54,559 nucleotides of DNA, taken from contig JAJZQG010000023.1 in the NCBI GenBank assembly GCA_021847645.1, positions 1-54,559 on the forward strand, written 5' to 3'. The DNA comes from Myxococcales bacterium. GTDB taxonomy: Bacteria; Myxococcota_A; Polyangia; Polyangiales; Polyangiaceae. The translations under genes were made by a program, and so were the position numbers. Under the pieces are notes generated by a model. That model did not search any database. It was given only the letters and a program-made list of their open reading frames with translations, and was not told where the DNA came from. This document shows, piece by piece, positions 36,032-45,592 of this stretch (positions are counted from its first letter, which is position 1; every line of letters begins with the position of its first letter).

Positions 36032-37489
36032 CTACATCGCCTTGTTTCGACGGAACTTGTCGGGCTCGATGCCCAGCACGCACATGCGCGTCCACAACGT
36101 CGTGCGCGACATGCCCAATAGCGCCGCCGCGCGCTCGCGATGTCCCTCCGTCGCCTGCAGGGCCGTCTCAATGCGCTCGCGCTCGGCCCTGGCCGACTCG
36201 TCGAGGTTGGCTTCCACCACGCCCGACACGCGCGGCACCTGCGTCGAGCTGTTGCGTCGCGTGCCCGGAATACGCACGGCCGACAGCGTTCCCGAGCTGC
36301 CGCTCGACAAGCTGCGTTGCGGCCAGGCCGAGCCGCCCGCCCGCTGCAGATCTTCGGGCGAGACTTGATCGTTGGGGCACAGCAGGGCGATGCGCGTGAG
36401 GACGTTGCGCATCTCGCGCAAGTTGCCGGGCCAATGGTGGCGCACCAACTGCTTGACCGCCGCGGGGGACAGCCCAAGCCCGGGGCGACCCGCGTCCGAT
36501 GCCACCTGGGCCAGGATCGCCTCCGCGATGCGGGGGATGTCAGCCGAACGCTCGCGCAGCGGAGGCACGCGGACCGTGGTGCTGGCCAGACGGAAGTACA
36601 GTCCCGCGTGGAACTCCTCGCGATCGACGGCAGCCTCCAGGTCCGAGGTGCTGGTTGCGATGATCCGGGTCCGAACCGGATGCCCCGGACCTCCCAGCTC
36701 GTTGACCAGCACACCCGTCTCGAGCACCTCGAGCAGCCGCGGCTGCAACGCCGCGGGCAGCTCCCCGATCTCGTGCAGCAGGACGCTGCCGCCCGTTGCA
36801 GCAAGGAGCATCCCGTTCTTGCCGCCGGACGGTGATCCGAAGAGCCGTTCGTCGAGATCGTCGGTTGGGTCGACCAGATTCAGCGCGATCATCGGGCCCT
36901 GCGACTGCGGGCTGAGCCAATGGATGACGCGGCTCACAAGGTTCTTGCCGGCGCCCGTTTCGCCGATCACCAGCGCGCAGCCCTCGGGACGCGACGCGAC
37001 CATCCTGCACGTGGAGGCCATGTCCTGGACTGCCGGAACCGAAGACACGAGGAAGGCCCGCATGAAGTCGTCGAACTCGCCTTGCGACCGGGAAGCATCG
37101 CGCCTCGAGATCGCCAGCTCGCCGGCCTTCTGGACCGTCTCGCCCATCTGCGCCGCCGGCAGCGGCGCCGCCACGTAATCGAACGCGCCGGCCTTCGCCA
37201 GCGCCACGGCCTCGTCGAGCTTGGGACGAACCGCGAACAGGATGACCTCCGGTCGGGTCGCCTGCCCCAGCAGATCGTGCGCCAGCCGTACGCCCAACCC
37301 GGTGTCGACGTCCGCGTCGACCACCACGACATCGAAAGGCTCCAGGCGCAGCCGCGCCCGGGCCTCGTCCACGCAGAACACGGACGAAACCGAGTGTCCG
37401 GCCGCAGTCAACGTGGGCGACCAGGCCTCGTCGAGGTGCGCAGCAGTCGCCACGAGCAGTACGTTGAAGCGTTGCGTCGTTCCTCTCAT
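36032..37489 (-). CDS. NtrC-like response regulator with degenerate receiver and AAA+ motifs
   Basis: 485 residues: receiver (1-125), AAA+ (145-380), Fis-type HTH (EGHRERAAALLGMSRTTLWTRM, near 450-472). The receiver keeps a candidate phospho-Asp (D58, VVVVDAD) but lacks the acidic pair near the N-terminus (VATAAHLD) and the conserved Lys (AAP where KP is expected). The AAA+ keeps Walker A GETGAGKN (176-183), but the GAFTGA sigma-54 loop is replaced by GSPSGGKNGM (218-227) and Walker B reads VLLHEIGEL instead of FLDEIGEL. It likely binds DNA but may not activate sigma-54. ATG 37489 follows GAGG; the 5' extension from 37570 is not conserved-looking. Confidence 0.87.
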   Translation of the reverse strand: MRGTTQRFNVLLVATAAHLDEAWSPTLTAAGHSVSSVFCVDEARARLRLEPFDVVVVDADVDTGLGVRLAHDLLGQATRPEVILFAVRPKLDEAVALAKAGAFDYVAAPLPAAQMGETVQKAGELAISRRDASRSQGEFDDFMRAFLVSSVPAVQDMASTCRMVASRPEGCALVIGETGAGKNLVSRVIHWLSPQSQGPMIALNLVDPTDDLDERLFGSPSGGKNGMLLAATGGSVLLHEIGELPAALQPRLLEVLETGVLVNELGGPGHPVRTRIIATSTSDLEAAVDREEFHAGLYFRLASTTVRVPPLRERSADIPRIAEAILAQVASDAGRPGLGLSPAAVKQLVRHHWPGNLREMRNVLTRIALLCPNDQVSPEDLQRAGGSAWPQRSLSSGSSGTLSAVRIPGTRRNSSTQVPRVSGVVEANLDESARAERERIETALQATEGHRERAAALLGMSRTTLWTRMCVLGIEPDKFRRNKAM

Positions 37490-37762
37490 CAGGACCTCAG
37501 GGCTGGGAGAACCGTTGCTGATGGTATCACCCGGACAAGGGTGGTCTCTCGAACGGACGACCCCATCCAATCCTTCAATCTTTCATGGATCGTGGTGGAC
37601 CGCAATCGTGATTCGGTTTCCGACCGCGGCGCGGCGCCCTGCAGCCCAAGCATGAGTGCACCAACTCCGGCCATGCCCCATGCGGCGACAGACGGCAGAC
37701 GCAGCACATGCGGCAGTCGCACGGGCTTGACCGACGAGCGGACCGATGGGAAGAAAGCGCCC

Positions 37763-38263
37763 ATGCAGCGGGTCACACGGCCGATGTCGCGAAGGATTCA
37801 CTGGCTTCTTGGCCTGCTCACCGTGGGAATGGTGGGCTGTGACCACGCCACCAAGCGGGCTGCAGAGCTGCACCTCGGCGGGCAACGCGTCGTGGAGCTG
37901 ATTCCCGGCGTGCTCGACCTTCGCTACACGCGGAACCACGATATCGCGTTCCACCTCATGCGGTGGTTCGCAGGTCCCGGCCGGCTTCCCGTGCTCATCG
38001 GCGTTCCCTGCATCGCACTGGTGGCTCTCACCGTTGCCTGGTGGCGCCGACGGTACGCGCCTCGCGCCGAACAAGCGGCCTATGCCTTGATCATGGCCGG
38101 AGCCGCCGGCAACCTCATCGACCGCGTGCTGCGGGGGTTCGTCGTGGACTTCATCTATCTGCACTACTGGCCTGTGTTCAACGTTGCCGACATGGCGGTC
38201 GTGGGCGGCGCCGTGCTGCTCGCTTGGTCCTGGTGGCGCCAGCCCGCTCCGACGTCGGTCTGA
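37763..38263 (+). CDS. lspA: Lipoprotein signal peptidase II
   Basis: 166 residues, normal size, four membrane helices. Catalytic aspartates lie in GNLIDRVLRGFVVDFI (D120) and FNVADMAV (D143); GCDHATKRA matches the DxxTK motif. The usual NxGxAF segment reads RNHDIAFHL, a variant form. It removes leader peptides from prolipoproteins in the inner membrane and would serve the many lipoproteins of this genome. ATG 37763 has GGAAG upstream; ATG 37784 is possible. Divergent from the regulator gene. Confidence 0.9.
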   Translation: MQRVTRPMSRRIHWLLGLLTVGMVGCDHATKRAAELHLGGQRVVELIPGVLDLRYTRNHDIAFHLMRWFAGPGRLPVLIGVPCIALVALTVAWWRRRYAPRAEQAAYALIMAGAAGNLIDRVLRGFVVDFIYLHYWPVFNVADMAVVGGAVLLAWSWWRQPAPTSV

Positions 38264-38586
38264 GGTGTCCCCGGTGCTGCGTGCGCGAATGCGAGCCACC
38301 CGCGGCAGCTCACGCCTGGCCGACGCGGGCTCTGCAGGAGCCGGGCGGCACTCGGGAAATCATGGACCGTTGGTGCGTCGGGACTCCCGCGCGGCGGCCG
38401 GACACCTTGGAGTCCATCGCCATCACGGGCTCCCCAGCCAAGGGTCATGCCGTTCGGGTCGGGACTCGACACGTCGAGCCCCAGTCTCCGCGCGCCATCG
38501 CCGCGCTTGGAGCCACCACGGTGTGAGCCAGTCTTCGGATTGGAGGCGCTTGAGCCCGGACTCGCGGGCCAGCGTTCCACAGACCG
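38264..38586. other. Intergenic region, 323 bp, between convergent lspA and membrane-protein genes
   Basis: I see no coding sequence, RNA gene or strong terminator; only a weak 5-bp stem around 38330. Confidence 0.5.
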
Positions 38587-39150
38587 CTAGCCGAGCCGGC
38601 GCGACGCCGCGGCCAATCGACGGATCTCGCGGATCGTCAGGGTGACAGCCACGGCCAGGACGCCGTTCATCCAGACCAAGGCATATCCCAGGGATGTTCC
38701 GGCGATCGATTGCGTGCCGAAGTCTCCATGATACTGAGCATACGTGGCCGAGGTGCCCAGACGCCTCGCCAACATCAGCAGGATGATCGCCGACAGTACG
38801 GTGGGAACGGCGCCCAGGGACAGAATCTGAGGCAGTCGGCGTCGACGGGCCTGCGCCGTAGCGACCAGGAAGCCCGCGGGAACCGAAACCGCGTCGACCA
38901 TGGCCAGCGTGAGAATGATGGCCGAGGGCAGCCGGCTGGTGTTGACCACATAGGCGAACGACCAGTCGCCGTGGAAGGCTACGAAGTATCCAGCAATCGG
39001 GGCGAACACCAAGATGGAGAAGAGCGTGGTGACCACCAGGCTTCGCGTACCCAGGACCGACGTGGGGTCGGCGGCGATCTCGTCGGCGGCGCTCCACGCG
39101 AAGGCGATGCCGAGAATAAAGCCGACCAACGGCGCGATGAAGGCGGGCAT
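38587..39150 (-). CDS. Hypothetical multi-pass membrane protein
   Basis: 187 residues with about five membrane helices (FIAPLVGFILGIAFAWSAA, SLVVTTLFSILVFAPIAGYFVAF, LPSAIILTLAMVDAVSVPAGFLVA, LSLGAVPTVLSAIILLMLA, SLGYALVWMNGVLAVAVTLTI) and a short Arg-rich tail. ATG 39150 assumed; an in-frame TTG at 39162 adds four residues. No family recognised and no functional neighbours. Confidence 0.65.
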   Translation of the reverse strand: MPAFIAPLVGFILGIAFAWSAADEIAADPTSVLGTRSLVVTTLFSILVFAPIAGYFVAFHGDWSFAYVVNTSRLPSAIILTLAMVDAVSVPAGFLVATAQARRRRLPQILSLGAVPTVLSAIILLMLARRLGTSATYAQYHGDFGTQSIAGTSLGYALVWMNGVLAVAVTLTIREIRRLAAASRRLG

Positions 39151-39301
39151 GGCGGCAGACAATCACGTCGTCTCGAGGGCGGCAAGCCCAGGGCAGCCAC
39201 CACGGTGTCGGACCGACGTGAGCTGGCGGACTAGGCCGACCTGCCCCGCGCGTCTCGAGCGCGATGCATGCCCGGTCAGCAGACCGGGGGCTGCGCGGCG
39301 G

Positions 39302-40072
39302 TCAGGTTTCGGTCATGACCAGCCGCGCGGACGACAATAGTTCGCCGTCGTCCTTGCGTCGCAGCTCCACGCCGAGTTCGTCGATCCCGCCATCCAGCGC
39401 CCAGGCAGCGACCTCGATCCTCTGCCCGACGAGCACCTCGCGCCGGTAGTCGATCGCCATGGCGCGCGTCATGCCGTGTTCCACGGTCCGGCTTCGCGGG
39501 CCGAACGCGCCCTGGCGAGCACCGAGCCATCGGGCGTCGTCGTAGTACGCCGCGTACACCGCGTGGTTGACGTGCTGGAACATGTCCAGATCGCTCGGGC
39601 GCACCTCGAACTCGCTCGTCCACGCGCCAGCGGGCGCAGGGACGTCGAGCGGCTCGATGATGGCCGTGGCGTCGGCCGGCTCGACCATGGCGCGCACGTC
39701 CTCGGGGATCGGATGGGGGCGCCGGTCGTGACCGAGATAGACCGCCGTGACGACACCACGCGCGACCAGGGCGCCGTCGCCGTCGCGGTGGGCTTCGTGC
39801 CACATGTCCATGCTTGCGCGTCCGATGCGTCCGACCCACAACGACAAGCGCATGGGCACGCCGACGCCCACGGGCTGGCCCAGCTCGATGCGCTGGGAGC
39901 GCACGACCATGCGATAGCCGTTCGTGAAGAAGCGGGCGAGGTCCATCGACGGGTCGGAGGACGACTCCCAGCGCAGGTGCTCGAAGTAGCGTGCGAAGGT
40001 AGCGAGGGAGACGACGCCCGAGGGGCCGAGTTCGTAGCCGCGGACGGAGAGGGTTCGATGGAGGCGAGGCAC
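39302..40072 (-). CDS. Double-hotdog acyl-CoA/acyl-ACP thioesterase
   Basis: 256 residues with two hotdog halves. The first has VPRLHRTLSVRGYELGPSGVVSLATFARYFEHLRWE; the second has FEVRPSDLDMFQHVNHAVYAAYYDDAR, whose DLDMFQHVNHAVY is the classic D-x(3,4)-HVNN-type thioesterase signature. It hydrolyses acyl thioesters in the cytoplasm. Relatives include FatA/FatB-like acyl-ACP thioesterases. GTG 40072 follows GGAG by 7 nt; the frame before it is Arg/Pro-rich noise. Divergent from larB. Confidence 0.85.
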   Translation of the reverse strand: MPRLHRTLSVRGYELGPSGVVSLATFARYFEHLRWESSSDPSMDLARFFTNGYRMVVRSQRIELGQPVGVGVPMRLSLWVGRIGRASMDMWHEAHRDGDGALVARGVVTAVYLGHDRRPHPIPEDVRAMVEPADATAIIEPLDVPAPAGAWTSEFEVRPSDLDMFQHVNHAVYAAYYDDARWLGARQGAFGPRSRTVEHGMTRAMAIDYRREVLVGQRIEVAAWALDGGIDELGVELRRKDDGELLSSARLVMTET

Positions 40073-40219
40073 GTGGAGTCTCCGCGTTGGACCTTTGGAT
40101 GCCGATCGTGACACGTCCGGTGCGGGCGGCCGCGCGGCGAGGACAAACAGCACATGCGTGCGGGTCCGTCAAGCAGGGGCTCCCTCGACGCCAAGGTGGC
40201 GAAGCGCTAGATACGCCGC

Positions 40220-41011
40220 GTGGATCCAACCCGATTGTTGCAGATGCTCGAAGAGGTGCGCGCGGGAAGCGTGACGCCGGACCAGGCCTATCAGCGGCTC
40301 CGCGACTTGCCCTTCAAGGACCTTGGCTTCGCGCATGTCGACCACCACCGCATGCTTCGGCACGGCCAACCCGAGGTCATCCTGGGAGAGCCCAAGACGG
40401 TGGACCAGATTGCCTCGATTGCGACCGAGTTGCTGCGCGCCGGGCAGAACGTGCTCGTCACGCGTCTCGACGCCGACAAGGCCAAGGCCCTGACCGCGCT
40501 GGTCCCGGGCTTGCGCTACGCCGAAGTCGCCCGCATCGGCTCCGTGGAGGTCAACCCGATCCCGTCACGCCCGGAGCGAGTGGCCGTGGTCACGGCCGGC
40601 ACGGGCGACATCCCCGTTGCCGAAGAGGCTGCCGAGACGCTGCGCATGACCGGCCTGGCGCCGATTCGGCTGTACGACGTCGGCGTTGCCGGCATCCATC
40701 GCCTGCTGTCGCACAGCAAGGAGCTGCAGGAAGCTAACGCGATTATCGTCGTAGCGGGCATGGAGGGCGCGCTGGCGAGCGTGGTCGGCGGCTTGGTCGC
40801 CTGCCCCGTCGTCGCCGTGCCCACCAGCGTGGGATACGGAACGCACCTGGGCGGCCTGACTCCGCTGTTCGCGATGCTCTCCTCGTGCGCGTCTGGCGTA
40901 ACGGTGGTGAACATCGACAACGGCTTTGGCGCCGCGATGGCCGTCTTTCGCATCGTACAGGCGGCCGCTGTCAGAGCGCAGGAAGGCGGGACGCATGGGC
41001 CACGAAGCTGA
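40220..41011 (+). CDS. larB: Nickel-pincer cofactor biosynthesis protein LarB
   Basis: 263 residues. PurE-like C-terminal domain: VAVVTAGTGDIPVAEEAAETL, LYDVGVAGIHRLL, IIVVAGMEGALASVVGGLVACPVVAVPTSVGYG, and ASGVTVVNIDNGFGAA; the N-terminus has LGFAHVDHHRMLRHGQPEVILGEPKT. LarB carboxylates and hydrolyses nicotinic acid adenine dinucleotide as the first step to the Ni-pincer nucleotide used by lactate racemase and related LarA enzymes. GTG start at 40220. Its 3' end overlaps larC by 17 bp. Confidence 0.95.
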   Translation: MDPTRLLQMLEEVRAGSVTPDQAYQRLRDLPFKDLGFAHVDHHRMLRHGQPEVILGEPKTVDQIASIATELLRAGQNVLVTRLDADKAKALTALVPGLRYAEVARIGSVEVNPIPSRPERVAVVTAGTGDIPVAEEAAETLRMTGLAPIRLYDVGVAGIHRLLSHSKELQEANAIIVVAGMEGALASVVGGLVACPVVAVPTSVGYGTHLGGLTPLFAMLSSCASGVTVVNIDNGFGAAMAVFRIVQAAAVRAQEGGTHGPRS

Positions 41012-42383
41012 CAGCGGGCCGGGCGCGCCCCGTGTACATTCGCATGAGCATGGGCATTCGCATGAGCATGGGCATTCGCATGAACATGGGCATTCGCATG
41101 AACATGGGCATTCGCATGGAGACGGGTTACCGGATGAGAGCGGCCACGGGCGTCAACACGAGCCGGAACGCGTGCTGGCGAAGGGGGAAGGAAAGGGCAA
41201 GACCCTTTTTTTCGATGCGTTCGCCGGCATCTCCGGGGACATGACGATTGCCTCGCTGCTGCACCTCGGCATTCCGCTGTCCGTACCGGAGGAGGTGGTC
41301 GGGGCGTTGGGATTGCAGGGGTGCCGGCTCGAGCAAGGGCGCACGTGGCGCAGCGGTATCCTCTCCACGACATTCGAAGTCCATGTCGACGCCCCGCAGC
41401 CCGAGCGTACGTGGCAGTCGATCGACGCGATGATCGAGGCGGCTCCCCTCGATCCGCACGTCCGGTCCATGTCGCGGAGCGTGTTCCGCCGGCTGGCGGA
41501 GGCCGAGGCGCAGGTGCACGGCATGTCGCTGGACAGCGTCCATTTCCACGAGGTCGGCGCGGTCGACTCCATCGTGGACATCGTCGGGGCTTGCGCGATG
41601 GTCGCCTGGCTCGACCCGGTGCGCGTCGTGTGCTCGCCCTTGCCGATGGGGCACGGCACCGTGCGTGCGCGCCACGGCGTTCTGCCGCTGCCCGCGCCTG
41701 CCACCGTGCTTTGCCTGCGGGGCGTGCCTACGTATGAGATCGACGTCGAAGGCGAGACGGTCACACCCACGGGAGCCGCGCTGGCGTCGGTGCTGGCAAG
41801 CTCGTACGCGCGCTGGCCAGGCATGGCCGTCGAGGCGGTGGGTTGGGGCGCCGGGACCCGTGAGTTCGGCGAGCTGCCGAACCTGTTGCGGGCGGTGCTG
41901 GGCACGCCGTCGATCTCGGCTGCAACGGAGCTCGACGGGGGCACGCACGCCGTGCTCGAGGCGCACATCGACGACATGACGGGAGAGCTCACGGGCTATG
42001 TGGTCGCCAAGCTGATGCAGGAGGGGGCGTTGGACGTGGCGGTGATTCCCACCACGGCGAAGAAGGGGCGCCCTGGCATTCTGCTGTCCGTCATCACCAG
42101 CGAAGCGAAACGTGAGGACGTGGCGCGCGCGATGCTCCGCGAGACCACGACCATCGGTGTGCGCTGGCACGTCGTGCGCCGCATCGAGCGCGAGCGTCGC
42201 GTCGAGACGATTGCCACGGAGTACGGCGAGGTGCCGGTGAAGGTCAGCGGCGGGCACGGCGTCGCCGAGCAGGCCAAGCCGGAATTCGAGGCATGTGTCC
42301 GGCTGGCCGAGGCGGCGCGCGTGCCGGTGCGCGACGTGTTGGCCGCGGCCGCGGCGGCGTGGTCCAGGCGCCGGGAGCGATAG
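40995..42383 (+). CDS. larC: Nickel-pincer cofactor nickel insertase LarC with His-rich N-terminus
   Basis: 462 residues in one uninterrupted frame, unlike Lactobacillus, where LarC1/LarC2 need a frameshift. After a His-rich extension (four HSHEHG units) comes KTLFFDAFAGISGDMTIASLLHLG, FHEVGAVDSIVDIVGACAMVAWL, SPLPMGHGTVRARHGVLPLPAPATV and EGETVTPTGAALA, then LEAHIDDMTGELTGYVVAKLMQEGALDV, all LarC signatures. It inserts nickel in a CTP-dependent step; the His-rich part may bind or store Ni2+. AGGAAGG precedes ATG 40995. larA and larE are not in this window. Confidence 0.95.
   Translation: MGHEADSGPGAPRVHSHEHGHSHEHGHSHEHGHSHEHGHSHGDGLPDESGHGRQHEPERVLAKGEGKGKTLFFDAFAGISGDMTIASLLHLGIPLSVPEEVVGALGLQGCRLEQGRTWRSGILSTTFEVHVDAPQPERTWQSIDAMIEAAPLDPHVRSMSRSVFRRLAEAEAQVHGMSLDSVHFHEVGAVDSIVDIVGACAMVAWLDPVRVVCSPLPMGHGTVRARHGVLPLPAPATVLCLRGVPTYEIDVEGETVTPTGAALASVLASSYARWPGMAVEAVGWGAGTREFGELPNLLRAVLGTPSISAATELDGGTHAVLEAHIDDMTGELTGYVVAKLMQEGALDVAVIPTTAKKGRPGILLSVITSEAKREDVARAMLRETTTIGVRWHVVRRIERERRVETIATEYGEVPVKVSGGHGVAEQAKPEFEACVRLAEAARVPVRDVLAAAAAAWSRRRER
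41037..41108 (+). repeat. Four tandem 18-bp repeats in larC coding HSHEHG
   Basis: Units at 41037, 41055, 41073 and 41091 (CATTCGCATGAGCATGGG, with GAA for GAG... AGC/AAC variation in the last two), followed by a partial fifth. In frame, near-identical, so recently expanded; codes the putative metal-binding stretch. Confidence 0.9.
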
Positions 42384-42728
42384 GCCGCGCCGGGGTTTTC
42401 CGCCGGGAGTTGGGAGACGGAAGATCGGGACCGGTTGCACGGAGGTCGGGAGCGCGCGGCGACTGCTCGGACCATGCCGCGGCGCGCTTGTTTCCGTTCG
42501 AGGCGTTGCGTGCTCGGCGGGCACCGGACTCGTGCGCACGGCTCGACCGTTCTCGTACCCCCGTTAGCGCGTTGTGACCTCCCGTGCTAACACTCAGCAT
42601 CTGCCAGCTACCGCACTTCCACCGACGTATCTCCTCCCTCCGAACGATCGAAGCGAGGGTGCTCGTCCGCAGCGCGCCGCCGCGCGCCGGCAGTTGCCGC
42701 GGCTTCCCGGCGCTCACTCGACCCTGAC
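42384..42728. other. Intergenic region, 345 bp, upstream of the sigma factor
   Basis: No coding sequence supported. Contains the CIRCE-like palindrome at 42564-42590 and, presumably, the sigma-factor promoter. Confidence 0.5.
42564..42590 (+). promoter_or_regulatory. CIRCE-like palindrome upstream of the sigma-factor gene
   Basis: TTAGCGCGT, a 9-bp spacer, then CCGTGCTAA: 27 bp in all, the exact length and layout of CIRCE (TTAGCACTC-N9-GAGTGCTAA), the HrcA operator. The left half matches at 6 of 9 and the right half at 7 of 9 positions. It lies 138 bp before the ATG. The outer TTAGC/GCTAA arms are perfect, the inner bases are not, so HrcA binding is uncertain. Confidence 0.35.
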
Positions 42729-44465
42729 ATGAAGTCCGCACGCACGTCCGAATTCACCGCGCGGAGCGATTCCGAACTCGTCGGCCAAGCTGACGACTCC
42801 GCATTTCCGGCCGACAGCCTCTGGCCGCGCCGACCCGCGCGTGCCCGCGACAGCCAGGCGCAGCGTCCCGTTTCCTCGCGACCGACGGAAGCCCCGTCCG
42901 ACCCACTGATCGCGTCCGGGCGGCGTTCGAAGAGCGAGCCGCCTGCGGGCAACCACATCGTGCGCGTGGCGACGTCGTCGCTCGACGAGGGGGCCGGGGA
43001 CGCGCTGCGGATCTATTTCCGCAAGATGGGGACGGTCAAGCTGCTCACCCGGGAGGATGAGGTGCAAGTTGCGCGGCAGCTGGACGAGGGCCGAACCAGG
43101 AGGCTGGCTGCGGTGCTGCGATCGCACGTGGCCGTGGCCGAGTTGATCAAGCTCGGCGCGGCGGTCGGCACGGGTGAATACCGCGTCTTCGATCTGGTCT
43201 GTGAGCCCGAGCCGGGTGAGCCGGTGCAGGAAGACGAAGAGAGCGCCGTGCGTCGCGTGGTGCAGGTCACTGGGCGCGTCGAAAAGCTCGTGACCAAGCA
43301 GCGCGCCCAGGCGGCGGCGGGCCGGGGAAACAAGGACGCAGCTTCCCTGAAGGCAAGCCGGGTGCTCGAGACCCGGATCGCCGATCTGCTCGGGGGGCTT
43401 CGGTTCACCGAGGAGACGGTCGATCGCCTGGTCGCCCGCCTGCAGGCCGTTGTGGGCAAGCTCGAGCGCGCGGCGGCCCCCGCCACAGAGATTGAGCGAC
43501 GCACGGGCATGCAGGCCAAGCAGCTTCTTGCGGAGCTGCGCGATTCGGCAGGCAATCGCGCGGCCGCCAGGCGCCTCGCCCGGGATCTCGGCGTCGAGCC
43601 CAGCGCGTTGCCCGGCATCGAGGCGACACTGATTCGCGCGCAGCAGGACCTCGAGCGGGTCGCGCGCGAGCTTCGGGTCGACGTCGACGACGTGCGAGCC
43701 AAGTGGGCCGAGATTCGCGCCGGGCAGCGCGAGATCGAGGCTGCCAAGACGGTGCTCGTGGAGGCCAACCAGCGGCTCGTCGTGTCGATCGCCAAGCGCT
43801 ACGCCAACCGCGGGCTGCAGCTGCTCGACCTGATCCAGGACGGCAACATCGGCCTGATGCGGGCGGTGGACAAGTTCGATCACAAGCGTGGCTACAAGTT
43901 CAGCACGTACGCGACATGGTGGGTGCGCCAGGCGATGGCGAGGGCATTGACGGACCAAGCTCACACGATCCGGATTCCGGTGCATATGGCCGAAGCGCTG
44001 AGCCGGATGGAGGTGTCCGCACGCGCGCTGGTTCAGGAGCTGGGCCGCGAGCCCACACCCGAGGAAATCGCGCGGCGCATGGATCAGCCCGTCGATAAGA
44101 TCCTGGGCATGATGCGCGTGGTCAAGGAACCGTTGAGCACCGAGACGCCGGTGGGCGACGAGGAGCGCGGTGCGACGCTGGGCGACTTCATCGCGAACGA
44201 CGCGGTGGAGAGTCCGAGCGAGCACGTTGTTGCGGCCAGCCTGGCCGACACGGTCAGCGAAGCCCTCGAGACCCTTCCGGCGCGCGAAGCGCAGGTGCTG
44301 AGGATGCGATTCGGGTTGGGCTGCAAGGACGCTCACACGCTCGAAGAGATCGGCGCGAGCTTTCGCGTGACGCGCGAGCGCATTCGGCAGATCGAGAGCA
44401 AGGCGCTGGCCAAGCTGCGGGATCCCCGGCGCTCCAAGCGGCTCGAGGGATTCCGCGGCGGCTGA
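42729..44465 (+). CDS. RpoD/SigA-like sigma-70 factor (group 1 or 2)
   Basis: 578 residues. A disordered N-terminus (1-85) replaces region 1.1. Region 1.2 is [22 protein letters not shown] (91-112); a long charged non-conserved region spans about 120-335. Region 2 is near perfect ([70 protein letters not shown], 346-420). Region 3 has [14 protein letters not shown]; region 4 ends [43 protein letters not shown]. It recognises -35/-10 promoters. It could be an extra primary-type sigma rather than the main one. No strong ribosome site at ATG 42729. Confidence 0.88.
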   Translation: MKSARTSEFTARSDSELVGQADDSAFPADSLWPRRPARARDSQAQRPVSSRPTEAPSDPLIASGRRSKSEPPAGNHIVRVATSSLDEGAGDALRIYFRKMGTVKLLTREDEVQVARQLDEGRTRRLAAVLRSHVAVAELIKLGAAVGTGEYRVFDLVCEPEPGEPVQEDEESAVRRVVQVTGRVEKLVTKQRAQAAAGRGNKDAASLKASRVLETRIADLLGGLRFTEETVDRLVARLQAVVGKLERAAAPATEIERRTGMQAKQLLAELRDSAGNRAAARRLARDLGVEPSALPGIEATLIRAQQDLERVARELRVDVDDVRAKWAEIRAGQREIEAAKTVLVEANQRLVVSIAKRYANRGLQLLDLIQDGNIGLMRAVDKFDHKRGYKFSTYATWWVRQAMARALTDQAHTIRIPVHMAEALSRMEVSARALVQELGREPTPEEIARRMDQPVDKILGMMRVVKEPLSTETPVGDEERGATLGDFIANDAVESPSEHVVAASLADTVSEALETLPAREAQVLRMRFGLGCKDAHTLEEIGASFRVTRERIRQIESKALAKLRDPRRSKRLEGFRGG

Positions 44466-44671
44466 GGCTACAATCCAGTCCGGGGAAAGCGCGCGGGCGA
44501 ATCCCGGGGGACGGAACTCGTCTGCCGCACCTCGGCGCAGCTCCCTTGACATGGTGGGACATCGCCCCAACCGATCGTGAGTAGAGCTTGTCGGCCTGGG
44601 TGGGGAGCACACAGGGCCAGGGACGGTCGTGAGAACCGGCCGCCGAGGAATTCCAACTCTCGGGGGGAATC

Positions 44672-45484
44672 ATGCGCCCAACGACACCAAGCACTCCGAG
44701 CGAAGCTTCGGAAACAGGGCCCAGGAGCAGCCGGGAGTTCGCGCTCCCGCCCGCCTTGTCCGGGGCCCATCGATCGCAGTCCCAACCCGACAGCGTCCGT
44801 GACACCGTCGACGCATGGCCGGATTCCGGCCTGTGGCCCGGATCCTCCAACGCCCTTTCCGCGTTTGACCTCGAGAGCATCGACGAGCCGTTCGAGACGT
44901 GGGAGGACTTTGCCTGGGACGAGCTGCCAGGCCTGTCCCAGGACGAAGCCTTCCCGTTGGTCTCGAGACATCCCTCGACGGCGCCCCAAGCCATTCCGAT
45001 CGTCACGGAGGGCGGCACACAGCCTCGCGCACCGAGTCGACGGCGACGGCTCGTGGCGGCCATTGCGGTCGTCAGTGCTGCGCCGTTCTTCGTTCTGGGG
45101 GTCTACGCTCTGGGCAGCCGCGGCTTCCACGCATGGTCGGAAGGAACGTCTTCGGCGCTGGCCGCCGCGCTCGAAGACAGCCAGCCCGCGCAGACGGTTT
45201 CCCTGTCGCCCGAGGAGCGCGCATACCGGGCCGCAGGCGACGCGCTGCATCAAGCGGCCACCAAGGCGTCGACCGCATGCAGCAGTCACACGGGGCGCGT
45301 CGCATCGCTATGGGTCACCGCCACCTTTGCGCCGAGCGGCCACGTCTCGCTGGTTACGGTGGAGGGAAGCCCCGCAGATCGTCCCCGCCTGAGCGAGTGC
45401 GTCGAGCGGATCGTCCGGCAGAGCTCGATCCCGCCCTTCCGGAGTGACGACGTGCGGGTCGAGCGGGCCCTCGTCATCGAGTAG
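44672..45484 (+). CDS. Membrane protein with AgmX/PglI- or TonB-like C-terminal domain
   Basis: 270 residues. A disordered acidic/Ser/Pro-rich N-terminus (1-120), one membrane helix (RRRRLVAAIAVVSAAPFFVLGVYALG), then a periplasmic part. The C-terminal about 75 residues (SLWVTATFAPSGHVSLVTVEGSPADRPRLSECVERIVRQSSIPPF) follow the AgmX/PglI C-terminal pattern of myxobacterial gliding and secretion proteins, with the Cys and PPF in expected places. Ribosome site GGGGGG 5 nt before ATG. 206 bp after the sigma factor on the same strand. Exact role unknown. Confidence 0.68.
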   Translation: MRPTTPSTPSEASETGPRSSREFALPPALSGAHRSQSQPDSVRDTVDAWPDSGLWPGSSNALSAFDLESIDEPFETWEDFAWDELPGLSQDEAFPLVSRHPSTAPQAIPIVTEGGTQPRAPSRRRRLVAAIAVVSAAPFFVLGVYALGSRGFHAWSEGTSSALAAALEDSQPAQTVSLSPEERAYRAAGDALHQAATKASTACSSHTGRVASLWVTATFAPSGHVSLVTVEGSPADRPRLSECVERIVRQSSIPPFRSDDVRVERALVIE

Positions 45485-45592
45485 TCGTTGGCGTGCCAGC
45501 ACGTGGCGTGTTGCCGTGCCCACGCTTGACGCAGCCCCGCGGAGCGCGCATCTGCGCGACGGATCCCCGCATCGCGTCGTCCAAGTCATTCC

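Noticed and set aside
38264..38586. Possible degraded gene between lspA and the membrane-protein gene
   Set aside because: No frame gives a recognisable family or conserved pattern.
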